From Hermetia illucens (taxonomy: Eukaryota; Arthropoda; Insecta; Diptera; Stratiomyidae): a stretch of DNA of 64,000 nt. Positions 13,601 through 27,300 of this stretch are shown here, piece by piece. A program made the position numbers and the translations under genes. Numbering within the stretch: the stretch's first letter is position 1; every line of letters begins with the position of its first letter. The DNA lies in NCBI RefSeq assembly GCF_905115235.1, contig NC_051849.1, forward strand, positions 42,459,017 to 42,523,016, given 5' to 3'. The notes beneath the pieces were generated by a model. That model saw nothing but the letters and a program-made list of their open reading frames with translations. It searched no databases and was not told where the DNA came from.

Positions 13601-16600
13601 TTGGTCATCGGCAAGTCGTTGCCAAACTTGTCTGGATATATATTATATCCAAAATAGAATTTAATATCGCACCTTGCAATTAAAGTGACTCGTCATCGTG
13701 GAATTCAATGGTAGTCCTAAATTGGGAGCTTTTAATATCTAAGGTTACACAGAATTAAATCCAAAACACGTGAAGAAACTTCAGTGGGAGCTTTTAAATT
13801 CGCAGTCATGGTTCTGTGATTGCAGCAGTCGAGTATGGGTCGCACATCTATAACCCACGGTCAAACCACTGACATGCACACCAATATAATACCAGAAGAC
13901 TAAAAGTGTCTGAACATAATTCCGATCTACAGGGCGGCGCGCAAGTTTCTAGATGCTAACAGCAAGAAATTACCTGAATGAATGTACCGGGGGAAAACCA
14001 ACTTAGAAAATCTTGGGATTCATTTTTCTTATACCGGCTAATGCCTACTTAATTCTTAGATAGAGATAACCAAATTTTTAATGATAGTGCCAAAAGAAGT
14101 AACTTTGCTTAACGATCTCCAAAATAGGGAAACTTGAAGATTGAAGGAAATTTAATAAGCTTTAGATACTGTCTCCAAGATATAAGAAGGAAAATTTAAT
14201 ACAAACGTTTCTTCGATAAAATGAGAAGGCGCCTCAATTTTTGTCAGATTTGTAAAACAATAAAATGTATAAAACTTGATGGTATCCAAGTGAAATTTCT
14301 AGACAACAGCAGTGAATACCCGAATACAAAGGCAAGTAAAAAATGCAAAGCATGCTTTGACTTCGACGGCTGCAGGAGTGGCTACATCTATGAAATATCT
14401 GTGATCCGCAAAAGCATCATGAAAAAAAGGGTTTTAAGATAAGACAAAAAATAATCGACCATCAGCACTTTCTGAAAAAGTTGCCCGAAAACACGCACGC
14501 AAACAGTGATCGAAAACACGCACGCAAACAGTGATGACGGTTAAACGGGTCCGCAGGAGTTGATAAACGAGTATCCAGCCAAACTAAACAGCGGTACTAT
14601 CGATCAACCAAATGAAGCCTTTACTTTCTATAAAAAATATCCGCGATCGTCTGAACGTCTGCCAGAAACTTTAAAAGCTTGGTTTAGTTAATAATAACAC
14701 CGTGGTCGGGTGTGGCATTCAAATGTACTGTTTTAAGGACGAGTTCGAGAGAACAGAGAATGAGGACGAACTATATCGCTAGTATTCCCACAAAGACAGT
14801 GCCTGAAATTCAATGTAAAAGCGGAGTAACTAGCCGTGGAAAAGATCGACCGCACTTGTCGAGGAAGGCACGTCCATGTAGGAAATAGAGAAATATCCTT
14901 TCGATTATACAAATTAACTTTCCTCTTACCGTTTAAATTTTATATAAGAAACAGAAGGAAATTTTTGAGCCTTTTGAGTTGTATATACTATAAACTGCAT
15001 AGCATGGTGGAGCTCCTTTTCTAGTCCTTATTGACAATTAAGCCATCCTGGGTAAAATACCATCATGTTGCAGTTTCAGAAAATGGTTTAATTCGAGCAT
15101 TGCAAATATGCGGCAGTTAAAACAGACAGTTCAGTAGCAACTACCAAATCGAAAAATCTGAAAAAAAATCAAGAGGCTGGCACTATATGGTGCTTAGGCT
15201 CCGAAATACCCTTCATATCGATTTCTGTCCAATTAAAGTTAATAATAGTGTAAGGCCTACAAATAAGTTCTGTCGGTTTTCACAATAGATGGCGTAGCTT
15301 GTTTTTTATTCCATTGATCCACATTTCCAAACATTCATCGGAAAGCTACTGTCAATAAGCAAAAACGTCAGTATAAATTATTCAATTGAAGTGTAAACAA
15401 CAATACTTTTTTCATCAACGAAAATGGCCAATTCTGTACCAAATAATGTGTTTTTGCGGGGAGTTCTACTTCATTATTTGAATATGAAGAAAAAAGCAAC
15501 CGAAAGTCATCGCATTTTGGTGGAAGTTTATGGTGACCATGCTCTATCTAAGCGAACGTGTCAGAGGTGGTTTGGACGGTTTAAAAGTGGCAATTTTGAC
15601 TTAGAAGACGAAGAGCGCCGGACGGCCAACAATTTTTGAAGATAAAGAATTATAGGCATTGCTCGACCAAGATCCATCGCAAACGCAAGAAGAACTTGGA
15701 AGAACATTTGGAGTCACTCAGCAAGCCATTTCCCACCGTTTAAAAGCAATGGGAATGATCCGAAAGGTCGAAAATTGGGTTCCGTATGAACTGAAGTCAA
15801 GAGACGTCGAACGCCGTTTTTTCACGTGCGAACAACTGCTCCAACGACAAGAAAGGAAGGGTTTTCTGCATCGAATAGTTACTGGCGATGAAAAGTGGAT
15901 CCATTACGATAATCCCAAGCGTCGGACAACGTGGGGATACCCCGGCCATGCCTCATCATCGACGGCCAAAGCGAATATTCATGGTGAGAAGATCATGCTG
16001 TGTATATGGTGGGACCAGTTGGGTGTGGTATACTATGAGCTGCTAAAACCGAACGAAACGGTCACGGGCAAACTCTACCGACGTCAAATGATGCGTTTGA
16101 GCCGCGAACTCAAGAAAAAACGACCGCAATACCGGCAAAGTCATAATAGAGTTATTTTGCAACATGACAATGCTCGTCCACATGTTGCACAGCCCGTTAA
16201 AACATATCTAGAAACGTTGAAATGGGAAGTCCTAACCCACCCGCCGTACTCTCCAGACATTGCTCCTTCTGATTACTATTTGTTCCGGTCAATGCAGCAT
16301 GGCCTGGCTGACCAGCACTTCTCCAATTACGACGAACTCAAAAAATGGCTCGATGAGTGGATAGCGACCAAGCCGGCCAATTTTTGGCACGACGGTATCT
16401 ATGAATTGCCTGAAAGATGAAAGAAAGTTGTGGCTAGCGATGGGCAATACTTTGAACAATGAATAACCAATTTTTCACAATAAAGCTTTAAATTTAAAAA
16501 AAAACCGACAGAACTTATTTGTAGGCCTTATATATTACTATAATTTTTAGTAATTGACTGCAAAACCCCTTGATCCTAGCACCACGAAATTTTGCAATAA

Positions 16601-19600
16601 TATAGACTACAATATAGAGCATGATCCTGCTAAGTGGTGGAATCGCACTATTACTAACAAAGTTATAATAGGTCAAAGTTGTCGCTTCTTTGCAAATTCA
16701 ATACTATGAATGTTAATATTACCTGAAAGTGGATACTCTTACATAATATATGCATACATTACGTGCTACGTACTAATGGGACAAATGCACACTCAAATGT
16801 CTTTATATAAGAAATACACAAAACCTTTCATACGTGAAGCGTCCAGCTTCCGGTTTGCCGACGCCGACTTGCTTCCTAAAAGGGGGGTTTTCTAAAGGGG
16901 TTATATGGTAGTACAACTGTCCTCTATTTTGACGATGTGTTTGAGAATAAACTGCCATACCAAGCAAAGAGTTTGCTTGAGATGTTGCCATGCGACCCAA
17001 TGAAAATAGAGAAAGTCTACGAGGAATCTGTAGTATCAACACAAAAGCCTGTGTGCAAAAAAAAGAAACTGAAACTTATGAATATGATATGCAAAAAAAG
17101 CGACAGATGATGAAATGGTGTATCAGGAAAAAAATACGTCAACAACGCTCAAAAGTGAAGGTTTCACTCATTGTTTTTTTTTGATATTTGTTTGTTTATT
17201 CGGACTTTCGCCCAGTGAACCAAACAGTACTACGAATAATACTATTTAAGAGTATTGAAGCATTTAAGAAAGTGTATCCGCCGCAAATGGCCGCAGGCGT
17301 GGATTTTGCAAAACGACAATCTTATCTCAGAAATCCAGCATGAGCAACCTTTCGATCAAAAAGCCTTCTCCTCTAATCATCCCTCAGCCTTTTTCTATCT
17401 TCGAAACTTAATTTGTTTAGAATAGACTGATGACCTAGAAGAAAATTCACTAGGAGAACTGAAGATGATCTCGGAATATGTCTGTAGAAAATGTTTAGTT
17501 GGCTGAACTGCGCAATGATCACAATATATCGCTTCAAATGGAGCCAATTTCGAGAAAGACAAATTCACTCTGATGATTAACTGACTTATGTGGTTTTTCT
17601 CGAGCCCAGGTTATTTTTTGGTAGAATGTACGTCATCGGAAATATTACCCTCCTCACTAGTACATCGCCGATTCAATGTTCTATACAGTTACTCAATGTC
17701 CCTTTAGCACATTTTCCATTTTGATGAAAAGAAAAAAACAAAATATGTTCCGCGCCTTTCAATGATATCCCCGTAAAAGAATCTGTCATTAGTTTCCTAA
17801 GAAGGTAAAAATTCTTTGCGGAAAATACCAATACTGCCTAAAATCAGAATTGATTTATTCAGCCTTCGGCAGGGGCGATACCTCAAAGCGTCACTTCGAT
17901 TTTACCGGTTAGCTTCAGGTCGTAATAAAAAAAATCCATGATTCAACATCACTAATCATTAGCTGATCAAGATTTTTTTTTCGATTTTCCTTCCAATTGT
18001 GTTTTTTGGCATCAATTTGGTACGTATGCAAATCTTCATCTTAAATTTCATACACACTGAAACTGAAGTGAAATTGAACAATATCATCTTTACTGTTAAA
18101 CGACCTCTGACTGGCTATTGGGCCCACAGTTATTCGAAGTTTCTATTGACTTTTGAAATTGAAGGCTTCCCTGAGCGAAATTCTTTTTCCAGTCAGTCTT
18201 CAGTCATCCAAAATGATTATTACCACGAAGAACATTAGACTCTTGATAAGAATTTTCCCCATAGACCAGATTTAATTGGAACTGAATATCTAGACGATAA
18301 ACTAACGTGCTCTCTGAAATAGAATAACACAGCGCTATCGAATCGCCTGCAATGGTGCCAGTCCCTTACTTTTCTATCAAATCTGATGCACCATTTTGCA
18401 ACTATTTTTCACCTCTAAACTGGTAGCCACGAAATTGGTTCCTTTTCTCAAAATTGTTTAAAATAGAAATTTATCAGATTTTTGTACATTGTGAACAAAA
18501 TGAAGAAATGCAAACACTGACCCTGTCATATTTCAGAGATCCTTTCATATGTAATGAACCAAGCTATCCACTCAAACAATCTAAAAAATAATATACTAAT
18601 GACGATTATTATTCTAACATATTAGATCTTTGAATGCTAAACTTTCGAGCTAGTAAGAAATTAATGTGAATAAGATACTTCCCAAAAAATTAATAATGAA
18701 AGATTGGAGTACGATGGAAGCGTGATAAATAATTCTAAGTAATTATGAAAGGCTAGAGTTCGATGAAAATGTGATAAATAATTCTAATCATTCCCACCTT
18801 TGTAAAAATTACTATTATTATTGCATATTGAACTCGTAAATTTCCTAGATTTCACTATAAAAGGTGAATAGATAAGCGAAGATCAAATCCCAATAGAAAC
18901 GGTCTCGGCCACTTGACACCAACACTATGATTTTCCGCAAAGCTTTTAGTTACAGATCCCCCAAGGATTTAAGCAATTTTGATGTTCTGCCCAGTAACTC
19001 AGAAGGAAGGTTCCAAATCCTCATTCGCAAGATGTTTTTCCCCTCACTGTTCATAGAAAAGTCAAATTTTTACATAACCAACCACTTCAGTATTGACAAA
19101 ATAATAACCTGGACAGGCTCTACTTGTGAGACCTTATTTGAATGTCGTCGCTATCAGAATTGAAGTAACTCTCGTTTGAGGTCCATTTACTTGAATAATG
19201 TGTTACCAATTATAAGGCAGTAATATTCGTAAACATCGGGATATTAAAATCTTAATTACGACTGCAATATCACATTAAGAAACTTTTTTTCAGGCCTATT
19301 ATCGAAGACTGTTCCCAATCAATAATATCTGACAGTGAATAAAACATGGCTGAAGAGGTTTTATGGAGGACCGAGTTACTTCCAGAAAAAAAAACTCCTT
19401 TAGGAAACTCAAGTTTGACATAAATATAGAAAAGCAAAACAAAGCGTAAGATATTGCGAAAAGAATCATTGTTCCTATGAACTATACAGATAAGAAACAA
19501 CCTGTAAATTGACAGCGATAGATCCTGTAGGTCCTTGTATAATTGTAAGAAAACAATTGATTTGCAATAAAGTGATAACAGATCAGAATTATGATCCATG

Positions 19601-22600
19601 TCCAAAAATAAACGAAACATGCGAAGAAATTGAACTTATCTGAGTACGTCTCGTTGCTCGTCGAGCAATACATGATTGAATTATATGCCGAAATTAAAAA
19701 CAACTGCGAAGAAATATGAAAGAGTGCAGCAAGTGTGAAATTATAGCTCACAAGCAACGAAATCACAAACTACGGAGACTATTTGGACATCCAATTATGA
19801 GGGGAAGCGAACACAGCTTCAAAGCCAAAATAGAAAAGTCAAAGTAAAATACAAAATGCCCGTTATAATCAACTAAGTAGAGACATGTTTTATACCATTT
19901 GATATGACGTCCATGCGAAAGTATGAAACTAAACAACCATAAATTACTGCTTCAAAAGATTATAATATTAATAGTTCCTTAAGAATTTTCGTCAAGTTCA
20001 TCGCTGTCATTTATGAGGCAACATTAATGCGACTACTTAAGCTTTCGGATGTCGTTAAACAAATACGACTGATAAATTTCAATCCTGCATTGATAAAAGT
20101 TGTTAAATTATGAAGCAAAGTTTCAAATATTTAAGACCATTGAAGACTATACGCTTTAGAAATAGAAGAAAAATGTCTAACTCATTTATTAGACTCACTG
20201 TGCCAAACAATCATATGGTGGTGGATTTGAACACATATCGTGCTTGGCAAAATTTGATAGTCACAGCAGAACGACTGTTAGCACTTGAGTGATACTGAAA
20301 ATTATATTACGTTCACACAGCGGCAAATTATGTAATTTACAGTTGATAATTTTGATGTTCGTACTTTTGTTTGACACTTGTTCAAACTTATCGGAAAAAA
20401 CTCCTGAAAATTCTAAATTGTAAAACAATGCGTATTGACAACTTTTCTTATATTCACGAAGCTATGTTTATATAGAATATCAAACGATTTGAAACAATGT
20501 TAAGGAAAATTTAAGTTTCGTATGAAAGGTATAATGAAAATTATAAGCAACATCAGCCGAAATTTGATGCAATCAGCTAGGATACATTGTAAGGGTCGTC
20601 TACAGTAAGAATTTCCGAAATTAAATAATGAACTATTGTCGCACCCCTTCGGAAATAGCTCAAGGATGAAAAATACATTTCCTCCTATGCATACAATCTT
20701 AAAAAAAAATCAAATATAATACAATGTTGTGGCACCGTAAAATATAAAATATACGAACGGAAATATATTTTGTGAATCACACCTAACATTTGAAAATTTT
20801 CAAAAACTGGTATGTTATCTTTCACAAGATATACGCTTCTACAGAATTAACCCGTAATACTTTTCCCAAGAACAGCGATGGTGAATTTTAGCACGAAACT
20901 ACCGATAGCATAAGAGATGCCATTAACGCATGGTATAACAATACTGAGTTCATTTTGCTTTTTTTACGTTAAAACCGCTGATTTCCTTTTTGGATGAAAA
21001 TGAATGTGTAGTTAAAGTGAAACATGGCTTATTGGAAAGATTCAAATTAGGCGCTTAATCTCTATTGAAAACATTCAATTATATGCTAAAAACAAATATG
21101 ATAAACAAACAATACCAAGTCGCGCTAAGACACGTGTTTATCTAAAGAGCTCTGGTGTAGTGGCCAAAAGTAGAGCGGGCTGCTTCTGCTTCCAAAAATT
21201 CACCTCATTCTCTGCATTATCTGGGAGCTATAAAGAACAAACTTTTCCCATATCCCAAAAGCGAAGCTCTTACGGAGGATTGGAATTCCTGGAGAAACAT
21301 CCATCTAAGAAACCAGATACACGGATGGAACAAAAGCCGAGGTTGGAACATGGATAAATGGCGTGAATCCAAAACACGAACCATGTGCATCCTAGGCCAA
21401 CATACAATTCAAACAAAAGTGTAGCCTCAGAGAGAATTCTGTAATGAGTCAATGGGATTGTGCGACGTCCAAAGGCCATCTATAGAACAATGCATAGAAA
21501 AATGAGAGGCAATTTCTCTTCGTTCGCCCGGTTCGCCGTTAAGTGGATGACCGATTCAATGGCTTTCTCAATTCCAAGCAAAAATTACTTCAACTTTGGC
21601 CGGTTTTTGGCCAGCATACTAGGGGATATAATTGGCACCCATGGCATGTTTGTGGATTAACAAAAAGGAGCGAACTACATCTGCTAACTACTTCGGTGGC
21701 GCCGCTCCCAGGACAGTGGAATGCGGCATGTGTGAAATCCCAAATGGTGCTACTCCAGAAGAACGGCAAGCTGCGATTTTCTCTTTAGTTTGCGATGTTA
21801 AATGTGCGTCGAAACATTAATTATATTTTTCGTGTTAACACCAGCTCGTTCGACAATTTCTTTGGAATCGAGAACAGAATACAAAGCCCCCATGCTTATA
21901 GCGTGCTATTGACACTAGTGATCAACCCGGTGACTCTATTTGCATAGTTTTCTGGATCCGCAATCAAGCTCATAAGAATCTTTCGACTTCTGCCAATAGT
22001 CGTGTGATTTCTGCAATATTTTTTTTCTGTTGCGTAATTTGAAAATTACATCAATTTGAGAACGATTCAACATTCCGCCTTGGAATATTCTTAGTTTCCA
22101 AACATGTTTTGGAAAACTATTTCAAGCACCGATACTGCTTTACGAAATCGCTTAACTTTGCAGAAGCTGGGCCAGGTGGGCAATGGAGCTTCACCACTTT
22201 GTTAAGCTTTTCGACAACATCCTTTGCTTCAGAATTTTATATAATTGCAATAAATAAGCTTGTTTCTCATTGGCAAAAGTTTTGTGACCCTTTTTATAAA
22301 CAGAGATTTGTAATGGTTGGTCACATAGTTCTAGGGCAGCCTCTCACCCGCTGTCCTGGGTAGTGGGTTCTATTGCATAGCATAACCGGGCATAGAATTG
22401 ACGTCCTTCCTTAATGTCTCACTTATCCAGTGTCACTTTCGTTTTCTGATCAACAGGTCTACGGGAATCTGGCCCCTACGCCGACGTAGTAACCCGATAA
22501 CACACTACAGACACTTATTTGCCATGTGCTTCTTCCATATAGTAGCACAAAAAACCACTGGCACGGAACGGACTCAAGTTGATGTTAGTATTGAGATATT

Positions 22601-25600
22601 TGCATTTCCAAATTTCGAGCAAAAAAGAGAAGGTTAATTTAGCGCTGTTATTGAGCGGCATCAAATTCGGTGTCGCGGTCTATAAAAACGTTTCGTGGAT
22701 TTAACAAATTGAACAACGCCCTCTATGTTCTGCCCATAAATGCAAACAGGGAGAATACGATGATCAGTCAGAGTGAGAACCTTGGTTTTGTTTCTTGTAT
22801 CTTCAGTCCAACTCTGCTTGGCTTCTTTTCCAAATCCAAAGAAATTTGGTCAAATAATTCTTTTGATTTCCCGGTTTCTTGTAGTTTAGTTTGAATAAAA
22901 AACGCCTAGTTAGTAGAAATACTACAATTAATTTGATATATATTAATGCTACTAGAAGTAGCCGTCGAATTGAAGAAGGGAGCAAATAAAATTAACTGTA
23001 AAAGGGATCTACTCGTGTTTTTTTTCATTTGGTCAAGGTCTATGATTCTGTAAGAGAGCAAGCAGATGTCATGAGCGTAGTCCAGATGTTTGAGGAAAGA
23101 TGAAATAGTCTATTGAACCCCTCCACTTTCTCCAACCAAGGAAGCATGAACCATGTCATCGTGAACGACAAGAAAAAGTATCGGTGACAAGATGCAACTT
23201 TGGAGAACCCCACTTTGAATTTCAAATTCCTCAAGATTCTTCCTAGATGTAGCATATATTTTGTGCCACCATATGTGACTCTCATAATAGCTATTATTAA
23301 TTTTAAAATTGCCCCTCCTGCGAAGAGCGTTCCTGGATCGGTGATCTAAAGTTTGCACACTGCTCCACAATCATCAGAAGGGTATTAACATGGTCAATAT
23401 AGGAGCATCCAGAGCCAAAACCAGCCTGTTCATTGTCGATCAAGCTTTCGAAGTTTCCTTGATGCGCTCCAGGATGATTTTATATAATATCTTCGCGACA
23501 GCAGGAAGTACGCAAATACACCTTCAGTTGTCGAACTCAAGACGTAATCTCAATGATCATCTAAAATTCCCAGCATTTACGAATGTATGGAAGTTACAAC
23601 TGTACAGAGACTGTAGAATCCGCACAGAAAAATTTAAAAATTCCACATGGAGACCGTCAATTGCGGCGGCTCCACTCTGTTTGGATGCATTGATGGCAAA
23701 GATAAATCCTCGTCTGGAACCTCTTTCGTGATTCGGAATATGTGGCGAAATTGTTGCTATTTGCAGCAGCTTCTGCTTAACTCATCAAGGCAATGATGGA
23801 ATTCACTTCCATTTCTCATACTTTTTCACGATAACGAAGTTCCTGTGCGTCACGCTCACTTTCGCTCGGAGCAACAATACAGCATCAACAACGCTTTCAG
23901 CTCTTTACTTTCATCGAACCACAGCTCAACGACAGCGCATATTAAATTTGGGGTCCGAAGATCTGCTGTGAACAAATGCGATAGGACCATCAGATGAACC
24001 CTTTGGAGGCCGATGTCTGCGCCGCTTTGGTAACACACATTTAGAAGACAGCGTATGCTGAACATGATTGATATTCGGAGTCGATCAATCGAAATCCAAT
24101 GACCTTATGGGAGGCTCTGTACTCGAAGAGTGTGCCGTCGATAACAAGGTTATGAAAGCTGCAGTCATATACAAACCTAATCACATGCCCACCCTGGCAT
24201 TCAGATTACTCATGCTCATAGAAAGCATTCTCCTCTGCTATATCGAAAATCCCTGTTTATGCTTAGTACTGCACAATTGTAATGCTCCTTAACCCGGACC
24301 GGAATCTTACAATCAATATCCTGAAAGAAACTGACTCCCAAGTCCTCTCTTTAAAACAAAATAAGTGTGATTTGTATCTGATATCGTACTGTTAAAACGC
24401 AATACTCTGGACAAATAGCACTAAAAAAAGTCAAAACGCCACTTTCTTGGCACACGACATAGACTATGGAAGATTAAGTATTCCAAATTATCATTTTACC
24501 AGCAAAACTATTCCCGGGAGATCTACAATACGTTGTGTTTCTAATATAAAGAAATACAAATTTTCGAGATAGAGTTGAACCGATGTGAATAAGCCACTTT
24601 TACGAAAACTATTGAATGACCTCAATAGAAGCGAGTGTTGCATATTAAAACTACTTCGTTGCGAGATTCAGTGTGACACTTGCGATAAGACAGGTCTCTA
24701 ATTCATCAAATATGGGGTATTACCCAAATTTTGAACAATTAAAGGGCCTTGAAAGATAACGTTAATCCGCAGAATATATATAACTCAGTGCAACTTGAAA
24801 AAGCTCTGGTCTAACGACTATGACTATGCCGATTGTAGAAGCCCCTGTGAAAAAAGTTGAAAGTGGAAAGGAAGCGAGTGACTTTTCATGATTGAGAAAT
24901 CACCGAAATAAAATTTTTAGCCTACATATACGATTGCTAAGACGTGACCCTACTTTCCTAATCAATAGTATTCAACGGGTGATACAAATCCCTGTAATTC
25001 CTTCTAAACTGCTGCAAATACATAATTCAGTTTCTGTATAGAGGCAAAGGTCTGACTAGCTAAATTCCCCTCAACTCAGATCCGATTTGGATATTCTTCT
25101 TCCTGTTGTCGTCAATTGATATCAAACTCATCCGAACTTTCACTGACAACGCCCGAAAGCACACATGAAGAATTTGATGAAATGACATACCATATTTAGC
25201 CCAGCTGCAACAACAAACGGTACTAGTCAACACTTTAAATCAATGAAAGCCATCGGTAGCAGTTTATAGATATTTCATCTTCCCGTTTCAAGGATCAAAG
25301 GGATTACCCCCTAAGTCTTAACACATCAATCGATCGTCTAGTCAGTCAAACTAGTGAATCATCAATACTCCCTCCTTCAACGTTGAACTTCACAAGAATT
25401 GAATCATAGGTATAACTTCATCACAACCTAATTTTCTAAAACGAAAATGTAAGGACATCCGTTAAAGTAGAAACTTTACAGAAGTAAACATCCTCCAACC
25501 ACTGCCGTCTACGCTTCTCCATAAAGGCTTAATTCGCCTAATTTGAATTGCTTAATCGATGACCACCTGCTATTCTATTGGCACGTTCAATCAAAGTGGG

Positions 25601-26872
25601 CAATAGGAAACTCGCGGAAAGCAGCTGAAACTCCCAAAGCGGGGACATTCCAACACAACCTGTCGCACATACATTTTACATCCCCGACACGACGGACAGT
25701 CAAGCTGTGCTCATAAAGTACACCTTCATAGACACGAGATACGCTATGTGCAAGCGATGAACATCTTCGCCAGACTCTCGAAATTGAAAAAGGGTCAATG
25801 TAGCGTGCCCGGCACTGAGCAAGTGCAAACAATATCAAATCGTTAAGAAATAGCCCAAAATACTTTCGTTTGACGGCGTGCTGCTTTAATAAACATATCA
25901 TACTCAAAATTGTGGTTGGTGGAAGGCACGAGTGCGGGTATGCAGCATGTGTGAAATGAGGTGTGAGGAGCGGCGTGGAGTTTTAGTGCGCGAAGAGCGT
26001 TGACATACTCTCGAGCTCTTGCTACCTAAAATAAAATCGTCAAATCCACATTGCAGCACTCCCTTCTCGCGGCGCAAAACAGAGCGGCCGTTTCCCGAAA
26101 AACTAGAAGAAATTAGTGTCAAACAGCCGAAACGTCCCAAAAAGTTTGGTTAGGCGAAAAAGTGGGGTGTGGGGCATTCTTATCGATTTTACACTCAACG
26201 TACGTGATGTAGATGGAGGAGGGCAGGGGAAAAACGACGTGTAGGCAAGGAGTCCTGATCCAAGTCACAATTTGTTACCAAAGTTACGGACGTTCACCAA
26301 ACGGCGACTGTTTACCAACAATAAATAAGCACGGATCGGCGTAAAAACACAGAATCATTACCTTGAAAGAGATCACCGATGTTGACGGGATGGTATCCTC
26401 CCTTGCAGTAGTCTTCCCTAAGTTCCTGTTCCTCCTCCTCGCTGTTCAGCTGCGAGTCTTCCGACTCGTTAGAGGAACTTCTCGGTGGATGGATGTCAGC
26501 TGGTTTATTGAATTTTTTCATCGTGTTCGAATTGTGCGTAGCGCTTGTCGCCGACGAGGCCGTCCCTTGCTGATTGTACGCGTTCAGGATGGAATCGGCA
26601 TTCGCAACGTCATTGCGTTCCGAAGAGGTTGACGGTGCCGAGGGTGGTGGCGGATGCTGCTGCCTCGCTCCGGACGTGGTGGCCTTTGGGCTCAGCGGCG
26701 CCTCATCGCTTATGACGGGGCCTGCCGATGGCGATGGGACTATGGCAGCCGCCCCAGATGCTTGATTCGTCGTGATCCCGTTCGGCTTGCATTTTTTCTT
26801 ATTGGGCTTGTGACGTTTCTTTTTCGCCTGGATTGCAAGCACTCGCCTATTTACATCTGCTTTCGAATTCAT
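10647..26872 (-). CDS. SRPK: SRPK, serine/arginine-protein kinase
   Basis: Two coding exons: 26872-26362 (170 codons plus one base) and 12325-10647. The joined donor CAAG|GTAATG and acceptor TTGTAG|GTCGC restore Gly in DLFQ-G-RYHVVRKLGWG, as in known SRPKs, for a protein of about 729 aa. SRPKs phosphorylate RS domains of SR splicing factors in cytoplasm and nucleus. Exon 1 gives the N-terminal KKKRHKPNKKK basic stretch, a Ser/acidic region and DYCKGGYHPVNIGDLF. Exon 2 gives the kinase: glycine loop LGWGHFSTVW (about 179-188), Lys202 in VAIKIVKS, catalytic HTDIKPEN with Asp306, DLGNACW with Asp570, and ending HPWLLDK. A spacer of about 200 residues (360-560), acidic and Ser/Asn-rich with a Lys-rich start, splits the kinase lobes, the hallmark of the family. 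All catalytic residues are present. It fits fly SRPK better than Srpk79D, from memory only. Confidence 0.95.
14486..14535. repeat. Tandem duplication, 25 bp x 2
   Basis: Two exact adjacent 25-bp units (14486-14510 and 14511-14535), each starting CGAAAACACGCACGC. Intronic in SRPK, no associated element seen. Confidence 0.95.
15140..16885 (-). repeat. Unclassified interspersed repeat, copy 1, split by mariner
   Basis: The blocks 15140-15250 and 16531-16885 are, in reverse complement, collinear with 46005-46450. Shared landmarks include the stretch ending CACTATATGGTGC, then CGAAATTTTGCAA, TCGCACTATTACTAACAAAGT and TGGGACAAATGCACAC. The mariner separates the two blocks exactly where copy 2 is continuous. 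Copy 1 lacks the outer end of copy 2 that carries the GACA-rich stretch and terminal hairpin. Confidence 0.85.
15253..16528 (+). mobile_element. mariner transposon, 1276 bp, inactive
   Basis: Perfect 28-bp terminal inverted repeats (15253-15280 and 16501-16528, starting AGGCCTACAAATAAG) flanked by TA target duplications at 15251-15252 and 16529-16530. Length and termini are those of a complete mariner. The transposase runs from ATG 15424 to about 16460. It has an N-terminal helix-turn-helix part (ATESHRILVEVYGDHALSKR), the WVPYEL block, and the catalytic triad TGDEKW, HDNARPH and SPDIAPSDYYLF, the last two Asp 34 residues apart (DD34D). It is broken by a one-base loss near 15616, a TAG at 15652-15654 and a TGA at 16418-16420 where relatives have Trp. 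The ends being perfect and the lesions few suggest a fairly recent insertion. Subfamily looks mauritiana-like but is unsure. Confidence 0.95.
22400..23490 (-). mobile_element. LINE fragment (family A)
   Basis: The minus strand reads the RT core as YATSRKNLEEFEIQSGVLQS then ILSPILFL (23250-23140), followed by a degraded HDICLLS-type active-site region and a LDQMKK block near 23040. The segment near 22400-22460 matches the C-terminal region of the copy at 8950-9010. The plus-strand run at 23040-23110 resembles 28900-28950, confirming the same family. Many breaks; dead copy. Confidence 0.65.
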
Positions 26873-27300
26873 GGCAAAAATTCACGCACGGCCCACTTTA
26901 CCCCTTCGATTTCGGCAGCGGCTTCACGCCACACAACAGCGAATATACCAGAAATGATCCGTCGGTGTCGGGAATCGAACTCAATTAAACAACTCTTTTG
27001 CTTCAACTTGACACTGTAGTAGTGTTCGCACTTCTTTCTTTCCGAACGAATATCCGTGAAACGAACGCTCGAGTCTACCGTCTGTCCACGCACATTTAGC
27101 CCAAAATCAGTGGTAGTTGCACTCTGCGCTAACTGCACTTCCCTTTCGATTCGAAAAATTCTGAAAATCGCCAAAACACAGGAAGAAGCTCACTCACGAA
27201 TATCGCGCACGGGCCGCGAATTGGAAAATCGTCTTTCGTTGTGTTCTCGTTCTCTCACAAAAAAAAAAATTCTTAACGAATGTTACCTTAACTAAACCAC
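26873..27300 (-). promoter_or_regulatory. SRPK 5' flank / presumptive promoter and 5' UTR
   Basis: Sequence immediately upstream of the SRPK start codon (ATG at 26872-26870). It is richer in GC and CpG than the surrounding DNA, like the exon itself. I see no TATA box I would defend. An untranslated exon further upstream cannot be excluded. Confidence 0.35.

Larger units (their letters stand above)
12326..26361 (-). other. 14-kb SRPK intron
   Basis: The intron splits the phase-1 Gly codon between the N-terminal regulatory segment and the kinase domain. Inside it I can name a mariner (15253-16528) inserted in an older repeat, LINE-A remains (about 22400-23490) and a 25-bp tandem duplication (14486-14535). 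The rest (12.4-14.4, 17-22 and 23.5-26 kb) is AT-rich DNA with no gene I can support. Confidence 0.85.

Noticed and set aside
18700-18790. Tandem duplication of about 65 bp in the SRPK intron
   Set aside because: Two similar blocks (each ending GTGATAAATAATTCTAA) are visible but diverged; noted only as ordinary decay.
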